The notes under the pieces: generated by a model
The model's input: the letters and a program-made list of their open reading frames with translations, nothing else
Databases searched by the model: none
What the model was told of the DNA's origin: nothing
Shown here: positions 55,749 to 64,000 of the stretch, piece by piece
Layout: every line of letters starts with the position of its first letter
How positions within the stretch are numbered: position 1 is the stretch's first letter
Assembly (NCBI RefSeq): GCF_004353905.1
Contig: NZ_SMOD01000004.1
Span: forward strand, 1 to 64,000
From: Paraburkholderia guartelaensis
GTDB lineage: Bacteria; Pseudomonadota; Gammaproteobacteria; Burkholderiales; Burkholderiaceae
Length of the DNA stretch: 64,000 nt
Reading direction: 5' to 3'
Position numbers and translations under genes: made by a program

Positions 55749-57125
55749 TCAATCCAGCTCGCGTATCCGGTCGATCGCTTCCTCGAGGCGCTCCACCGCA
55801 ATCACCTGTAAACCTTCGATCGGCTGTTTCGGCGCATTGGCGCGGGGAATCAGCGCGCATGAAAAACCGAGCTTCGCCGCTTCCTTCAGACGATCCTGGC
55901 CGCGCGGCGAGGGTCGGATCTCGCCCGCGAGGCCGACTTCGCCAAAAACGATCAGACCCTTGGGCAACGCCTTGTTACGCATCGAAGAGTGAATGGCGAG
56001 CAGCACGGCGAGATCCGCGGCCGGCTCCGTGATCTTCACGCCGCCCACGGCGTTGAGGAACACATCCTGATCGAAGCACGCGATGCCGGCATGGCGATGC
56101 AGCACCGCCAGCAGCATGGCAAGCCGGTTTTGTTCGAGGCCGACGGCGAGGCGCCGCGGATTCGGCACGTGCGCCGTGTCGACGAGCGCCTGCACCTCGA
56201 CGAGCAGCGGCCGCGAGCCTTCCTGGGTCACGAGCACGCAGGAGCCCGGCACGCTCTGCTCGTGCTGCGAGAGAAACAGCGCCGAGGGATTCGCGACGCC
56301 GCGCAGGCCCTTCTCGGTCATCGCGAACACGCCCAGTTCGTTGACCGCGCCAAAGCGGTTCTTGAACGCGCGCACCAGCCGGAACGACGAATGCGTATCG
56401 CCTTCGAAATACAGCACGGTGTCGACGATGTGCTCCAGCACCCGCGGGCCCGCGAGGTTGCCCTCCTTCGTCACGTGGCCAACCATGATGATCGCCGTGC
56501 CCGACTGCTTGGCGATGCGCGTGAGCTGCGCCGCGCACTCGCGCACCTGCGCAACCGAGCCGGGCGCGGAAGTCAGCGCTTCGGAATAGATCGTCTGGAT
56601 CGAATCGATGACCGCGACGTCGGGCTTCTCAGCTTCGATCGTCGCCTGGATCTTTTCGAGCTGGATCTCGGCGAGCAACTGCAGCTCGCTCGCCATGGAG
56701 CCCGGATCGAGCAGCGCCAATCGTTGCGCGCGCAACGCGATCTGCGCCGCCGATTCCTCACCGCTTACATATAGCGCGCGACGCTCGGCCGCGATCTGCG
56801 CGAGCGACTGCAAGAGCAGCGTCGATTTGCCGATGCCGGGGTCGCCGCCGATCAGCACCACGCCGCCCGCGACGAGGCCGCCGCCCAGCACGCGGTCGAA
56901 CTCGCCCACGCCGGTCGTGAAGCGCGGCACGTCGGACGCCTCGATATCGGCAAGACGCCGCACCGGGGCGCTCTTCGCGAGCGACTGGAAGCGGTGACTG
57001 CTCGCCGTTTCGGCAACGCCTTCCACGAGCGTGTTCCACGCGCCGCACGCGGGGCACTGGCCCTGCCACTTGGGCGCCTGCCCGCCGCATTCGGTACACG
57101 TATACAGTGTCTTGACCTTCGCCAT
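55749..57125 (-). CDS. radA: DNA repair protein RadA
   Basis: RecA-like branch-migration helicase acting in recombination and strand exchange. The 458 residues have a zinc finger (Cys10, Cys13, Cys24, Cys27: CTECGGQAPKWQGQCPACGA), Walker A in GGDPGIGKSTLLLQ and the family-specific KNRFG in VRAFKNRFGAVNELGVF. A Lon-protease-like C-terminal domain follows. Two ATGs are possible, 57137 and 57125; I chose the one giving MAKVKTLYTC. It starts a few bases after alr. Confidence 0.96.
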   Translation of the reverse strand: MAKVKTLYTCTECGGQAPKWQGQCPACGAWNTLVEGVAETASSHRFQSLAKSAPVRRLADIEASDVPRFTTGVGEFDRVLGGGLVAGGVVLIGGDPGIGKSTLLLQSLAQIAAERRALYVSGEESAAQIALRAQRLALLDPGSMASELQLLAEIQLEKIQATIEAEKPDVAVIDSIQTIYSEALTSAPGSVAQVRECAAQLTRIAKQSGTAIIMVGHVTKEGNLAGPRVLEHIVDTVLYFEGDTHSSFRLVRAFKNRFGAVNELGVFAMTEKGLRGVANPSALFLSQHEQSVPGSCVLVTQEGSRPLLVEVQALVDTAHVPNPRRLAVGLEQNRLAMLLAVLHRHAGIACFDQDVFLNAVGGVKITEPAADLAVLLAIHSSMRNKALPKGLIVFGEVGLAGEIRPSPRGQDRLKEAAKLGFSCALIPRANAPKQPIEGLQVIAVERLEEAIDRIRELD

Positions 57126-57141
57126 GCTCTTTGCCATGGCG

Positions 57142-58212
57142 TTATTCGGCCCGCACGGGAACACGCGGCGCAACGGCGCACATCAGCTCGTAGCCGATCG
57201 TGCCGCACGCTTTCGCGACGTCGTCGATCGGCAGATTGTTGCCCCACAGTTCCACGCGCGCGCCGACGCCCGCGCTGTGCACAGGCGTGAGATCGACAGT
57301 GAGCATGTCCATGGAGACGCGGCCCACCACATGCGTGAGCACGCCGTCGACGATCACGGGCGTGCCTTCGGGCGCGACGCGCGGATAGCCGTCGGCATAA
57401 CCGCACGCCACCACGCCGATGCGCATGGGCTTGCGCGCCGTGAAGATCGAGCCGTAGCCAACGGTCTGCCCTTCAGCCACATGCTGTGTGGCGATGAGTT
57501 CAGACGCGAGCGTCATGGCCGGCTGCAAGCCTGTGCCTTCGAGCGCCGATGAGAAGCCCGAAGGCGAAGCGCCATAAAGAATGATGCCGGGACGCACCCA
57601 GTCGAAGTGCGTCGAAGGATGCCAGAGCGTGGCGGCGGAATTGGCGAGGCTGCGCGCGCCGGCAATGCCTTGCGCGCCGCGTTCGAACGTTTCCATCTGC
57701 TCGCCGACGCCGCGCGGCGTGTCGGCGTCCGCGAAGTGCGTCATCAGCGTGATCTGGCCGATACCGGCACAGGCACGTGCACGCTCCCATGCGGCGCGGT
57801 ACTTCTCCGGCGTGTAGCCGAGCCGGTTCATGCCGCTATTCATTTTGAGCTGGACGTTGACCGGCTTCGAGAGACGCGCCATTTCGAGCATGCGCATCTG
57901 CTCATCGCTATGCACGACGGTCGTGAGGCTGTAGCGGTCGATCACGTCGATGTCGGTCGGCCGGAAAAAGCCTTCGAGCAGCAGGATCGGACCCGCCCAG
58001 CCGAGTTCGCGCAGCTTCACGGCCTCCTCGAGGTCGAGCAGGCCGAAACCGTCGGTTGCGCGCAGGCCGGGGAACGCGCGCGCAAGCCCGTGCCCGTAGG
58101 CGTTGGCCTTCACCACGGCCCAGATTTTCGACTTTGGCGCGTACTTGCGGACGACGGCGAGGTTATTGGCGAGTGCGGCGGTGTGAATCGTTGCTGAGAG
58201 GGGGCGCGGCAT
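57142..58212 (-). CDS. alr: Alanine racemase
   Basis: PLP enzyme that makes D-alanine for peptidoglycan. The 356 residues have the PLP lysine in [17 protein letters not shown] (Lys35) and the catalytic tyrosine in [20 protein letters not shown] near residue 250. [15 protein letters not shown] is also present. It lies directly before radA and is divergent from lplT, a second envelope gene. Confidence 0.97.
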   Translation of the reverse strand: MPRPLSATIHTAALANNLAVVRKYAPKSKIWAVVKANAYGHGLARAFPGLRATDGFGLLDLEEAVKLRELGWAGPILLLEGFFRPTDIDVIDRYSLTTVVHSDEQMRMLEMARLSKPVNVQLKMNSGMNRLGYTPEKYRAAWERARACAGIGQITLMTHFADADTPRGVGEQMETFERGAQGIAGARSLANSAATLWHPSTHFDWVRPGIILYGASPSGFSSALEGTGLQPAMTLASELIATQHVAEGQTVGYGSIFTARKPMRIGVVACGYADGYPRVAPEGTPVIVDGVLTHVVGRVSMDMLTVDLTPVHSAGVGARVELWGNNLPIDDVAKACGTIGYELMCAVAPRVPVRAE

Positions 58213-58333
58213 GGGAGATTTTTTCGCAAAGACGCTTTCGAATCAGGAGCTTACAGGGTGTTTTCAGCGCCCCGCAGGCCCGCCTGACGGGCGCTCAAGG
58301 ATTGTGCTAGTCCGAATACACCTATTTTCGTGA

Positions 58334-58339
58334 TATAAA
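58334..58339 (+). promoter_or_regulatory. Possible -10 box for lplT
   Basis: TATAAA lies about 95 bp before the lplT ATG. No good -35 was found. Confidence 0.25.
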
Positions 58340-58432
58340 GCCCTGCGCACAACCCATTTCGAACGTAATAAGCCCGGATGCCTCCCACCCGTCCGGGGCG
58401 GACGGACCGCAGCGAGGAAAGCATCGCATCAG

Positions 58433-59743
58433 ATGAAAAAAGGCTTTTACACCATCATGGCCGCGCAGTTTTTTTCGTCGTTGGCCGACAATGCGCTCCT
58501 CATCGCTGCAATTGCACTGCTGAAAGATCTCCACGCCCCGAACTGGATGACGCCGCTGCTCAAGCTGTTCTTCGTCCTCTCCTACGTCGTTCTTGCCGCC
58601 TTCGTCGGCGCCTTCGCAGATTCCCGCCCCAAGGGCCGCGTGATGTTCATCACGAACACGATCAAGGTCGTGGGGTGCGCCATGATGCTGGCAGGCACCC
58701 ATCCTTTGCTCGCCTATGGCGTAGTGGGTTTCGGCGCGGCGGCTTATTCGCCCGCCAAGTATGGCATCCTGACAGAACTGCTGCCGCCTGAGCGCCTCGT
58801 CGCCGCGAACGGCTGGATCGAGGGCACGACAGTCGGCTCGATCATCCTCGGTACCGTGCTCGGCGGCGCATTGATCAGCCCCCACATCGCCTCGCATGTG
58901 CTGCGCCATACGCCCGCCGCGATCAGCACACCCGCGGAAGCCGCGATGGTCGTCATCATGGTGATTTACGTGATCGCCGCCCTCTTCAATCTGCGCATTC
59001 CCGACACCGGCGCGCGCTATCCGCGCCAGCAGCATGGTGTCATCCGCCTCATCACCGATTTCGCCGACTGCTTCAACACGCTCTGGCGCGACAAGCTCGG
59101 CCAGATCTCGCTCGCGGTCACGACGCTCTTCTGGGGTGCGGGCGCGACGCTGCAATTCATCGTGCTCAAGTGGGCCGAAGTCTCGCTCGGCATGTCACTC
59201 TCCGAAGGCGCGGTGCTCCAGGCCGTGGTGGCCGTGGGCGTGGCGGCCGGCGCCATGATCGCGGCCGCGCGCGTGCCGCTCAAGAAGTCGCTCTCGGTGC
59301 TGCCGGTCGGCATCATCATGGGTCTTGCGGTCATGCTCATGGCGTTCTACACGCGCCATCTCTTTCCGCCGCATTGGGGGCTGCATATCGGCCACATGCG
59401 CGTTCCCGGCTACCTGATTTTTGCGTACATCTTCCTCATGGTCGTGGGCGGCCTTTCAGGCTTCTTCGTCGTGCCGATGAACGCGCTGCTCCAGCACCGC
59501 GGCCACGTGCTGCTCTCCGCCGGCCACTCCATCGCCGTGCAGAACTTCAACGAGAACCTCTCGGTGCTCGTGATGCTGTGCCTCTACGCCGTGCTCGTCT
59601 GGCTCGACGTGCCGGTGACCATCGTGATCGTGCTGTTCGGCACGTTCGTCTGCCTGATGATGTGGCTCGTGATGCGCCGCCACCAGGCGAATCAACGCTC
59701 ATTCGACTCGGTCGCGCTGATCGGCGAAAATCACAGGCATTGA
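58433..59743 (+). CDS. lplT: Lysophospholipid transporter LplT
   Basis: MFS flippase that brings lysophospholipids across the inner membrane for reacylation. The 436 residues have about twelve helices, starting MKKGFYTIMAAQFFSSLADN, with YSPAKYGILTELLPPERLVA and VQNFNENLSVLVMLCLYAVL. In enterobacteria the gene is paired with aas; no acyltransferase gene follows here. Confidence 0.94.
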   Translation: MKKGFYTIMAAQFFSSLADNALLIAAIALLKDLHAPNWMTPLLKLFFVLSYVVLAAFVGAFADSRPKGRVMFITNTIKVVGCAMMLAGTHPLLAYGVVGFGAAAYSPAKYGILTELLPPERLVAANGWIEGTTVGSIILGTVLGGALISPHIASHVLRHTPAAISTPAEAAMVVIMVIYVIAALFNLRIPDTGARYPRQQHGVIRLITDFADCFNTLWRDKLGQISLAVTTLFWGAGATLQFIVLKWAEVSLGMSLSEGAVLQAVVAVGVAAGAMIAAARVPLKKSLSVLPVGIIMGLAVMLMAFYTRHLFPPHWGLHIGHMRVPGYLIFAYIFLMVVGGLSGFFVVPMNALLQHRGHVLLSAGHSIAVQNFNENLSVLVMLCLYAVLVWLDVPVTIVIVLFGTFVCLMMWLVMRRHQANQRSFDSVALIGENHRH

Positions 59744-59859
59744 TGGGCGTGCCTGTGCGCACATAATCCGGCCGCCACGTCTGCTGAATCGATCCTTTCC
59801 TGCGCACGCGCGGCACGTCTTGTCGACCCGGCCGCGCGCGACGCGCATCTGACGCTGCC

Positions 59860-60666
59860 ATGACTTCACCGATTTTCAACGTTCTCACGATCGCCGGCTC
59901 CGACTCGGGCGGCGGTGCGGGCATTCAGGCCGACCTCAAGGCGTTCTCCGCGCTCGGCGCGTACGGCGCGAGCGTCATCACGGCGCTCACCGCGCAGAAC
60001 ACGCGCGGCGTCACCGCGATCCACGCGCCTGACGCGGCTTTCGTCACCGCGCAACTCGACGCCGTGTTCGACGACATCCGTATCGACGCCGTCAAGATCG
60101 GCATGCTCGCCAACGCGCAGATCGTGCGCGCCGTCGCCGACGCGCTGCGCCGCCATCAGCCGCTGCGTGTCGTGCTCGACACCGTGATGATCTCGAAGAG
60201 CAATCACGCCCTGCTCGCGCCCGAAGCCGTCGCTGCGCTGCGCGAGGAACTGCTGCCGCTAGCGGGTGTCGTCACACCGAATTTGCCGGAAGCCGCGGCG
60301 CTACTCGGCGTGCCGCCCGCCGCAGACGAGGCCGCGATGGTCGAGCAAGGCGAAGCGCTGCGCGCGCTCGGTGCGCAGGCTGTTCTGATGAAAGGCGGGC
60401 ATCTGGGCAGCGCGGACAGCCCCGACTGGCTCATCGAAGCCGGCGGCTCGCTGCGCCTGGGCGGCCCACGCGTGCCGGTCACGAATACGCACGGCACGGG
60501 CTGTACCCTTTCTTCCGCGATTGCCGCATTGTGGCCGCAGCGCGGGGCGCTCGCCCCGGCCGTCGGCGAAGCCAAGCAGTATCTGACGGCGGCGCTCGAA
60601 GCCAGTGATCGGCTCGACGTCGGTCATGGCGTCGGACCCGTGCATCACTTCTGGCGCTGGTGGTGA
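59860..60666 (+). CDS. thiD: Hydroxymethylpyrimidine kinase / phosphomethylpyrimidine kinase
   Basis: Phosphorylates HMP twice for thiamine synthesis. The 268-residue ribokinase-fold enzyme starts with LTIAGSDSGGGAGIQADLKA and has TPNLPEAAALLG and VTNTHGTGCTLSSAIAALWP (anion hole and catalytic Asp region). No thiamine riboswitch was recognised in the 116 bp upstream. It is convergent with the DUF1853 gene. Confidence 0.96.
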   Translation: MTSPIFNVLTIAGSDSGGGAGIQADLKAFSALGAYGASVITALTAQNTRGVTAIHAPDAAFVTAQLDAVFDDIRIDAVKIGMLANAQIVRAVADALRRHQPLRVVLDTVMISKSNHALLAPEAVAALREELLPLAGVVTPNLPEAAALLGVPPAADEAAMVEQGEALRALGAQAVLMKGGHLGSADSPDWLIEAGGSLRLGGPRVPVTNTHGTGCTLSSAIAALWPQRGALAPAVGEAKQYLTAALEASDRLDVGHGVGPVHHFWRWW

Positions 60667-60682
60667 GCGTGCTCTCGCGCGC

Positions 60683-61627
60683 CTATTGACGTGCAAATGC
60701 CGCGGCGCGCGCAGGCCAGTCGTCGGGAACGATGAAGCCGCGCGACTGTTCGCGGTAGCCGCCTGCGCTGTCGGCCGTGAATGCCGCGACCAGCACGGGG
60801 TCGTCTGGTCGGGCTAGCGCGTCGACTAGCGCATTGGGATCGATCGAGGGTGCAGCCGCCAGCCTGCGCGGCGCGAGCCACGCGAGCCGCGGTAACACGC
60901 TCCAGCCACCGGCCGCCTGTTGCGCGGCGAAGGCCGGCCAGTCCGAGCGCGTCACCCACCAGCCGCGCCCATGATCTGCGGCCAGCTCGGGGGCATCTTC
61001 CACTCGTGACGGCGCCGCCTCTCCGGCCCGGTAGAAAAGCCAGCCTTTCACGAACATCTGCGCGAGCCACTGGCCTTCGTAACCCAGCGAGGCGAATTCT
61101 TCGCGCGCGCTCAAACGCAGTTGACGGTCGCGCAGATGCGTGAGTTTCAGATCGAAGCGATCGCGCAAATTCGGCCCGACGAATTCGGCGAGCGATGCAC
61201 GTGCGTCATCGCCCGGCCCTGCGTGCAGGTAGCACTTCACCGCCAGTTCCCAATGCAGGCGCTCTCCGGCGCGCGTGCGCACGAGAAAATCACATTCGCC
61301 GAGCGTGAGGCCCGCACGCCGCACCGGCACATTCTGAGCGACGAGCTGTGCCGCAGGGCCGTTCGCGAGAAACCATCCCAGCAAATTTTCGGCATAGCGG
61401 CCGAGGCGATGCGTCGGCGCGGCCATGAGCGCTTCATGCAGCCGCGCAGGATCACGATCGAGTTGCGCGAGCCAATCGCGCGTGGCGCGCGCTTCGTCGG
61501 CATCGGCGCACCATTGCGCCAATGGCGCGAGCGGTGGTTGCGCACGCAACAGATCGGCGCTGTAGAGCAGCCACGCGAGATCGCGCACGGCTGGATCGGC
61601 GAAACGATCGAATACGTCGTGGTTCAT
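60683..61627 (-). CDS. DUF1853 family protein
   Basis: A 314-residue protein of unknown function. Recognisable stretches are DPAVRDLAWLLYSADLLRAQ near the start, AENLLGWFLANGP, and the ECDFLVRTRAGERLHWELAV segment, which has the D-x-n-E-x-K arrangement seen in nuclease-like folds (ELAVKCYL). That resemblance is only suggestive. The remainder is rich in Trp and Arg. It follows the glycosylase gene by about 100 bp. I chose the ATG at 61627. Confidence 0.85.
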   Translation of the reverse strand: MNHDVFDRFADPAVRDLAWLLYSADLLRAQPPLAPLAQWCADADEARATRDWLAQLDRDPARLHEALMAAPTHRLGRYAENLLGWFLANGPAAQLVAQNVPVRRAGLTLGECDFLVRTRAGERLHWELAVKCYLHAGPGDDARASLAEFVGPNLRDRFDLKLTHLRDRQLRLSAREEFASLGYEGQWLAQMFVKGWLFYRAGEAAPSRVEDAPELAADHGRGWWVTRSDWPAFAAQQAAGGWSVLPRLAWLAPRRLAAAPSIDPNALVDALARPDDPVLVAAFTADSAGGYREQSRGFIVPDDWPARAAAFARQ

Positions 61628-61725
61628 GCAAGTACCGGGCACGCGCTCTGATCCGGCATCAGCTTGCGGCCCGCCGTCGCCCCCGGCACATTTGGCGCCG
61701 GATACGTGCGCGGGCCGCGCGGCGT

Positions 61726-62730
61726 TCATCGCTCGCCGCCGGAGGCCGCACGCCAGGTGTCGCGAGCGAGACAGAGGTCGGTCCAGGCCTTCGCCTTGTC
61801 GTGCAGGCTGCGCAGCAAATAAGCGGGGTGATAGGTGACGATGACGGGCACGCCCTCGTACTCGTGGACGCGTCCGCGCAGCGATGCGATGCTGCCATCG
61901 GTCTTGAGCAGGCTCTGAGCCGCGAAACGCCCGAGCGCGACGATGATCTTCGGCTTCACGAGCGCCACCTGACGCTGCAGATACGGCTCGCAGCGCGCGA
62001 CCTCGTCGGGCTCCGGATTGCGGTTGCCAGGCGGCCGGCACTTGATGACGTTCGCGATATAGACGTTCTCGCCACGGGCGAGCGAGAGCGCGCGCAGCAT
62101 GTTGTCGAGCAGCTTGCCGGCCTGGCCGACGAAGGGCTCGCCCTGGCGGTCTTCGTTCTCGCCGGGCGCCTCGCCGATCAACATCCAGTCGGCCTCGCGA
62201 TCCCCCACGCCGAACACGGTGTTGGTGCGCTTCTCGCATAGACGGCAGCGCGTGCACGAGGCCACGCGTTCGGCGAGCGCGTCCCAGTCGAGCGTCGCGA
62301 CATCGTTGCGCGGTGCGCCGCCAGCCTCGGCCGGCTCGGCATCGTGTGGCGGCACCGGCTGAGCCACCGAGTCGAACCACGCGAAATCTTCGTCGGTGAG
62401 GGGCGGCGGTTCGTCGGATGAATGCGAAGCGGGCTTCGACGGCGAAGCGGCACGCGCGACGGGCTGCGGCGGTTGCGAGTGCTCCGCGGCTGCCGGTTGT
62501 GCTTCATGTGGCTGCGGCGCAGCGACCGGACGCGTCGATTGCACGACCGCGACCACCGACACCACCGGCGCTTCGGCTTCGGCTTCGGCTTCGGCGAGCG
62601 TCACCGCGGACGACGGCGCAACGGCCTCATCTTCGCGAGCCGCTTCGAGCGGCGCTGCGCCTCGCGCGGCTTTGCGCACCCAGCGCGGTGCGAGCCCAAG
62701 CTCCTCCAGCGCGATCTCATCGAGCGACAT
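61726..62730 (-). CDS. Family 4 uracil-DNA glycosylase with long N-terminal linker
   Basis: Removes uracil from DNA. The catalytic part (about residues 155-334) has the iron-sulfur cysteines in CTRCRLCEKR and the later CRPPGNRNPEPDEVARC. GEAPGENEDRQGEPFVGQAG is the active-site loop, with TYHPAYLLR near the end. Residues 30-150 are a low-complexity Ala/Glu/Pro/Ser linker not found in short family members. An N-terminal EEEL-type motif (IALEELGLAPRWVRK) is shared by Burkholderiales homologues. It overlaps rimI by 14 bases. The start is the ATG at 62730. Confidence 0.93.
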   Translation of the reverse strand: MSLDEIALEELGLAPRWVRKAARGAAPLEAAREDEAVAPSSAVTLAEAEAEAEAPVVSVVAVVQSTRPVAAPQPHEAQPAAAEHSQPPQPVARAASPSKPASHSSDEPPPLTDEDFAWFDSVAQPVPPHDAEPAEAGGAPRNDVATLDWDALAERVASCTRCRLCEKRTNTVFGVGDREADWMLIGEAPGENEDRQGEPFVGQAGKLLDNMLRALSLARGENVYIANVIKCRPPGNRNPEPDEVARCEPYLQRQVALVKPKIIVALGRFAAQSLLKTDGSIASLRGRVHEYEGVPVIVTYHPAYLLRSLHDKAKAWTDLCLARDTWRAASGGER

Positions 62731-63211
62731 CCGCGCCCTCCCCTGCAAAAGAAAAACGCATCACGAGTGCGTCCTCGCGGCTGTGATGCCGGGCCGGATA
62801 GTAGTTCTTGCGACGGCCGATCGTGACGAAGCCGAACTGTTCGTAGAGCCGGATTGCCCGGTGATTCGAAGGCCGAACTTCGAGCAGCAAGCCTTCGAGA
62901 CCCTGCGTGCGCGCAATACGCACCGCCTCGCGCAGCATGGCGAGCCCCGCGCCCGCCCCCTGCGCCTGAGGCGCGACACACAGATTCAGCAGATGCATCT
63001 CGTCGACCACGGGCATCAGCACGCAATAGCCGATCAGCGTGCCGGTGACGTGGCGCATGCACAGCCCGTAGTAGCCGTTGCGCAGCGAGTCCTCGAAGTT
63101 GCCGCGCGACCACGGAAACTCATAAGCGGAACGCTCGACGATTGCGACTTCGTCCAGGTCGCTTTCGGTCATCGGCGACAGGTAGCGGTCGGTCATGAGC
63201 ACGCCGCTCAT
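62717..63211 (-). CDS. rimI: Ribosomal protein alanine N-acetyltransferase RimI
   Basis: Acetylates the N-terminal alanine of ribosomal protein S18. The 164-residue GNAT domain has LCVAPQAQGAGAGLAML (CoA loop) and IRLYEQFGFVTIGRRKNYYP. The ATG at 63211 overlaps the tsaB stop by four bases; a second ATG at 63196 is possible. The tsaB-rimI pair is widespread. Confidence 0.94.
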   Translation of the reverse strand: MSGVLMTDRYLSPMTESDLDEVAIVERSAYEFPWSRGNFEDSLRNGYYGLCMRHVTGTLIGYCVLMPVVDEMHLLNLCVAPQAQGAGAGLAMLREAVRIARTQGLEGLLLEVRPSNHRAIRLYEQFGFVTIGRRKNYYPARHHSREDALVMRFSFAGEGADVAR

Positions 63212-64000
63212 TGCGCGCCCTCTCCGCCTGCGCCACCGTGAGCGGCGGCCTTCGCGGCCAGGCGCTCGGCCGTGGTCTGCGCGACCTTGTTGCGCACGTA
63301 TTCGGGCGCGGCCTGGTCGGCGGGTTGGGTGCGGCCCGCGCGGTACGCGCGCAACGCCGCGTGCGCCAGCGGCAGCGCATGTGGGAGCGCCTCGGCGTCG
63401 ATCGTGCGCGCGGTGGCGGCGGCCGTCAGGCGCGCGCCAAACGCGGCGGCGGCGTTGCCCGCCAGCGTGAACGGTGTATCGGGCGCGGCGATATGCTCGG
63501 GCGAATCGAGCGATGCGGCCTGCAGCGTGCGCCAGTCGCCGGCTGCGGCATCCCACTCGTAGTCGGCCCAGTAGGCTTCGTCCATGCGCGCGTCGAGCGC
63601 GGCCAGCACGCGGGTCGCGGCGGGATCGCGCAGCCGCGCGCTCTCGGCGCACACGAGCAGCGTGCCGACCGGCACCACCGGGATATCGAGGCCGAACGCG
63701 AGGCCCTGGGCCACGCCCGTCGCCGTGCGCAGCCCCGTGAAGGAGCCCGGGCCCGCGCCGAATGCAATCGCGTCGCAGTCGGCGAGCGTGAGGCCGGCTT
63801 CGTCGAACAATTCGCCAATGGCGGGCAGCAGCCGCGTGCTGGAGACGGCGCCCGTGGCTTCGTGGCGAACCCAGACGCTGACTTCGGAGCGCGATGCGGG
63901 GGTGGTCTCGCCGCCAGTGGAGGGAGAACGATCTGCGCCGCCAGGGGCGACGCAAAGCAGCGCGACCGAGCAATATTCGGTCGAAGTATCGAGGGCAAGC
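63208..64000 (-). CDS. tsaB: tRNA threonylcarbamoyladenosine protein TsaB (5' end cut by window edge)
   Basis: Partner of TsaD in making t6A37 in tRNA. The frame is open from the right edge: it starts LALDTSTEYCSVALLCV, then a lineage-type insertion (Pro/Ser/Thr-rich, about residues 22-42), then AIAFGAGPGSFTGLRTATGV. The first few residues are beyond the window. The C-terminal region ends with AERLAAKAAAHGGAGG. It is translationally coupled to rimI. Confidence 0.94.
   Translation of the reverse strand, partial: LALDTSTEYCSVALLCVAPGGADRSPSTGGETTPASRSEVSVWVRHEATGAVSSTRLLPAIGELFDEAGLTLADCDAIAFGAGPGSFTGLRTATGVAQGLAFGLDIPVVPVGTLLVCAESARLRDPAATRVLAALDARMDEAYWADYEWDAAAGDWRTLQAASLDSPEHIAAPDTPFTLAGNAAAAFGARLTAAATARTIDAEALPHALPLAHAALRAYRAGRTQPADQAAPEYVRNKVAQTTAERLAAKAAAHGGAGGEGAQ

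Overview
The window is high-GC chromosomal DNA from a Burkholderiaceae bacterium (Burkholderia, Paraburkholderia or Caballeronia type). Supporting features are the rpsB-tsf-pyrH-frr-uppS-cdsA-dxr-rseP-bamA-ompH-lpxD-fabZ-lpxA-lpxB-rnhB cluster, the divergent ppsA/ppsR pair, a DUF2866 protein, GTG/TTG starts and strong GC bias at third codon positions. Nearly all of it is core housekeeping DNA. No tRNA, rRNA, CRISPR array or intact mobile element was found.

Left edge (1-968): the only clearly foreign DNA. It holds the 3' end of an IS21-family istB gene with the typical repeated right terminus, then a frameshifted and truncated tyrosine-integrase remnant, two hairpins, and then the 3' end of guaA. 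The guaA 3' end is a known integration site for genomic islands, so this looks like the decayed edge of one that continues to the left.

Region 969-13846: guaB, a small membrane-protein gene and guaA (purine synthesis, minus strand); a DMT exporter; rnfH-ratA divergent from smpB; a band-7/NfeD pair; and ppsA divergent from its regulator ppsR.

Region 13061-29437 (all minus strand): one long envelope and translation array. It runs from ribosomal protein S2 and EF-Ts through UMP kinase, ribosome recycling, undecaprenyl-PP and CDP-diacylglycerol synthesis, the MEP pathway (dxr), the RseP site-2 protease, the outer membrane assembly factor BamA with its chaperone, and lipid A synthesis, to RNase HII and an RNA methyltransferase.

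Region 29854-35530 (plus strand): map, glnD and an RsuA-family pseudouridine synthase whose N-terminal extension carries an 11-copy, 69-bp in-frame tandem repeat. Region 35609-44737 (minus): def, ligA, zipA, smc and a second DMT transporter.

Region 45049-55274 (mostly plus): dapC-dapD-arsC-like-dapE-prmB (lysine and peptidoglycan precursors, release-factor methylation), cardiolipin synthase, glutathione peroxidase (minus), an ABC-F ATPase and a CaiB-type CoA-transferase. Region 55344-64000: DUF2866, radA and alr (minus), lplT and thiD (plus), then tsaB-rimI-uracil-DNA glycosylase-DUF1853 (minus), with tsaB running off the window.

I did not find a convincing undescribed multi-gene system. The best leads are the guaA island scar, structured leaders in front of the first DMT exporter and dapC, the expanding repeat in the pseudouridine synthase, and several lineage-specific low-complexity tails.
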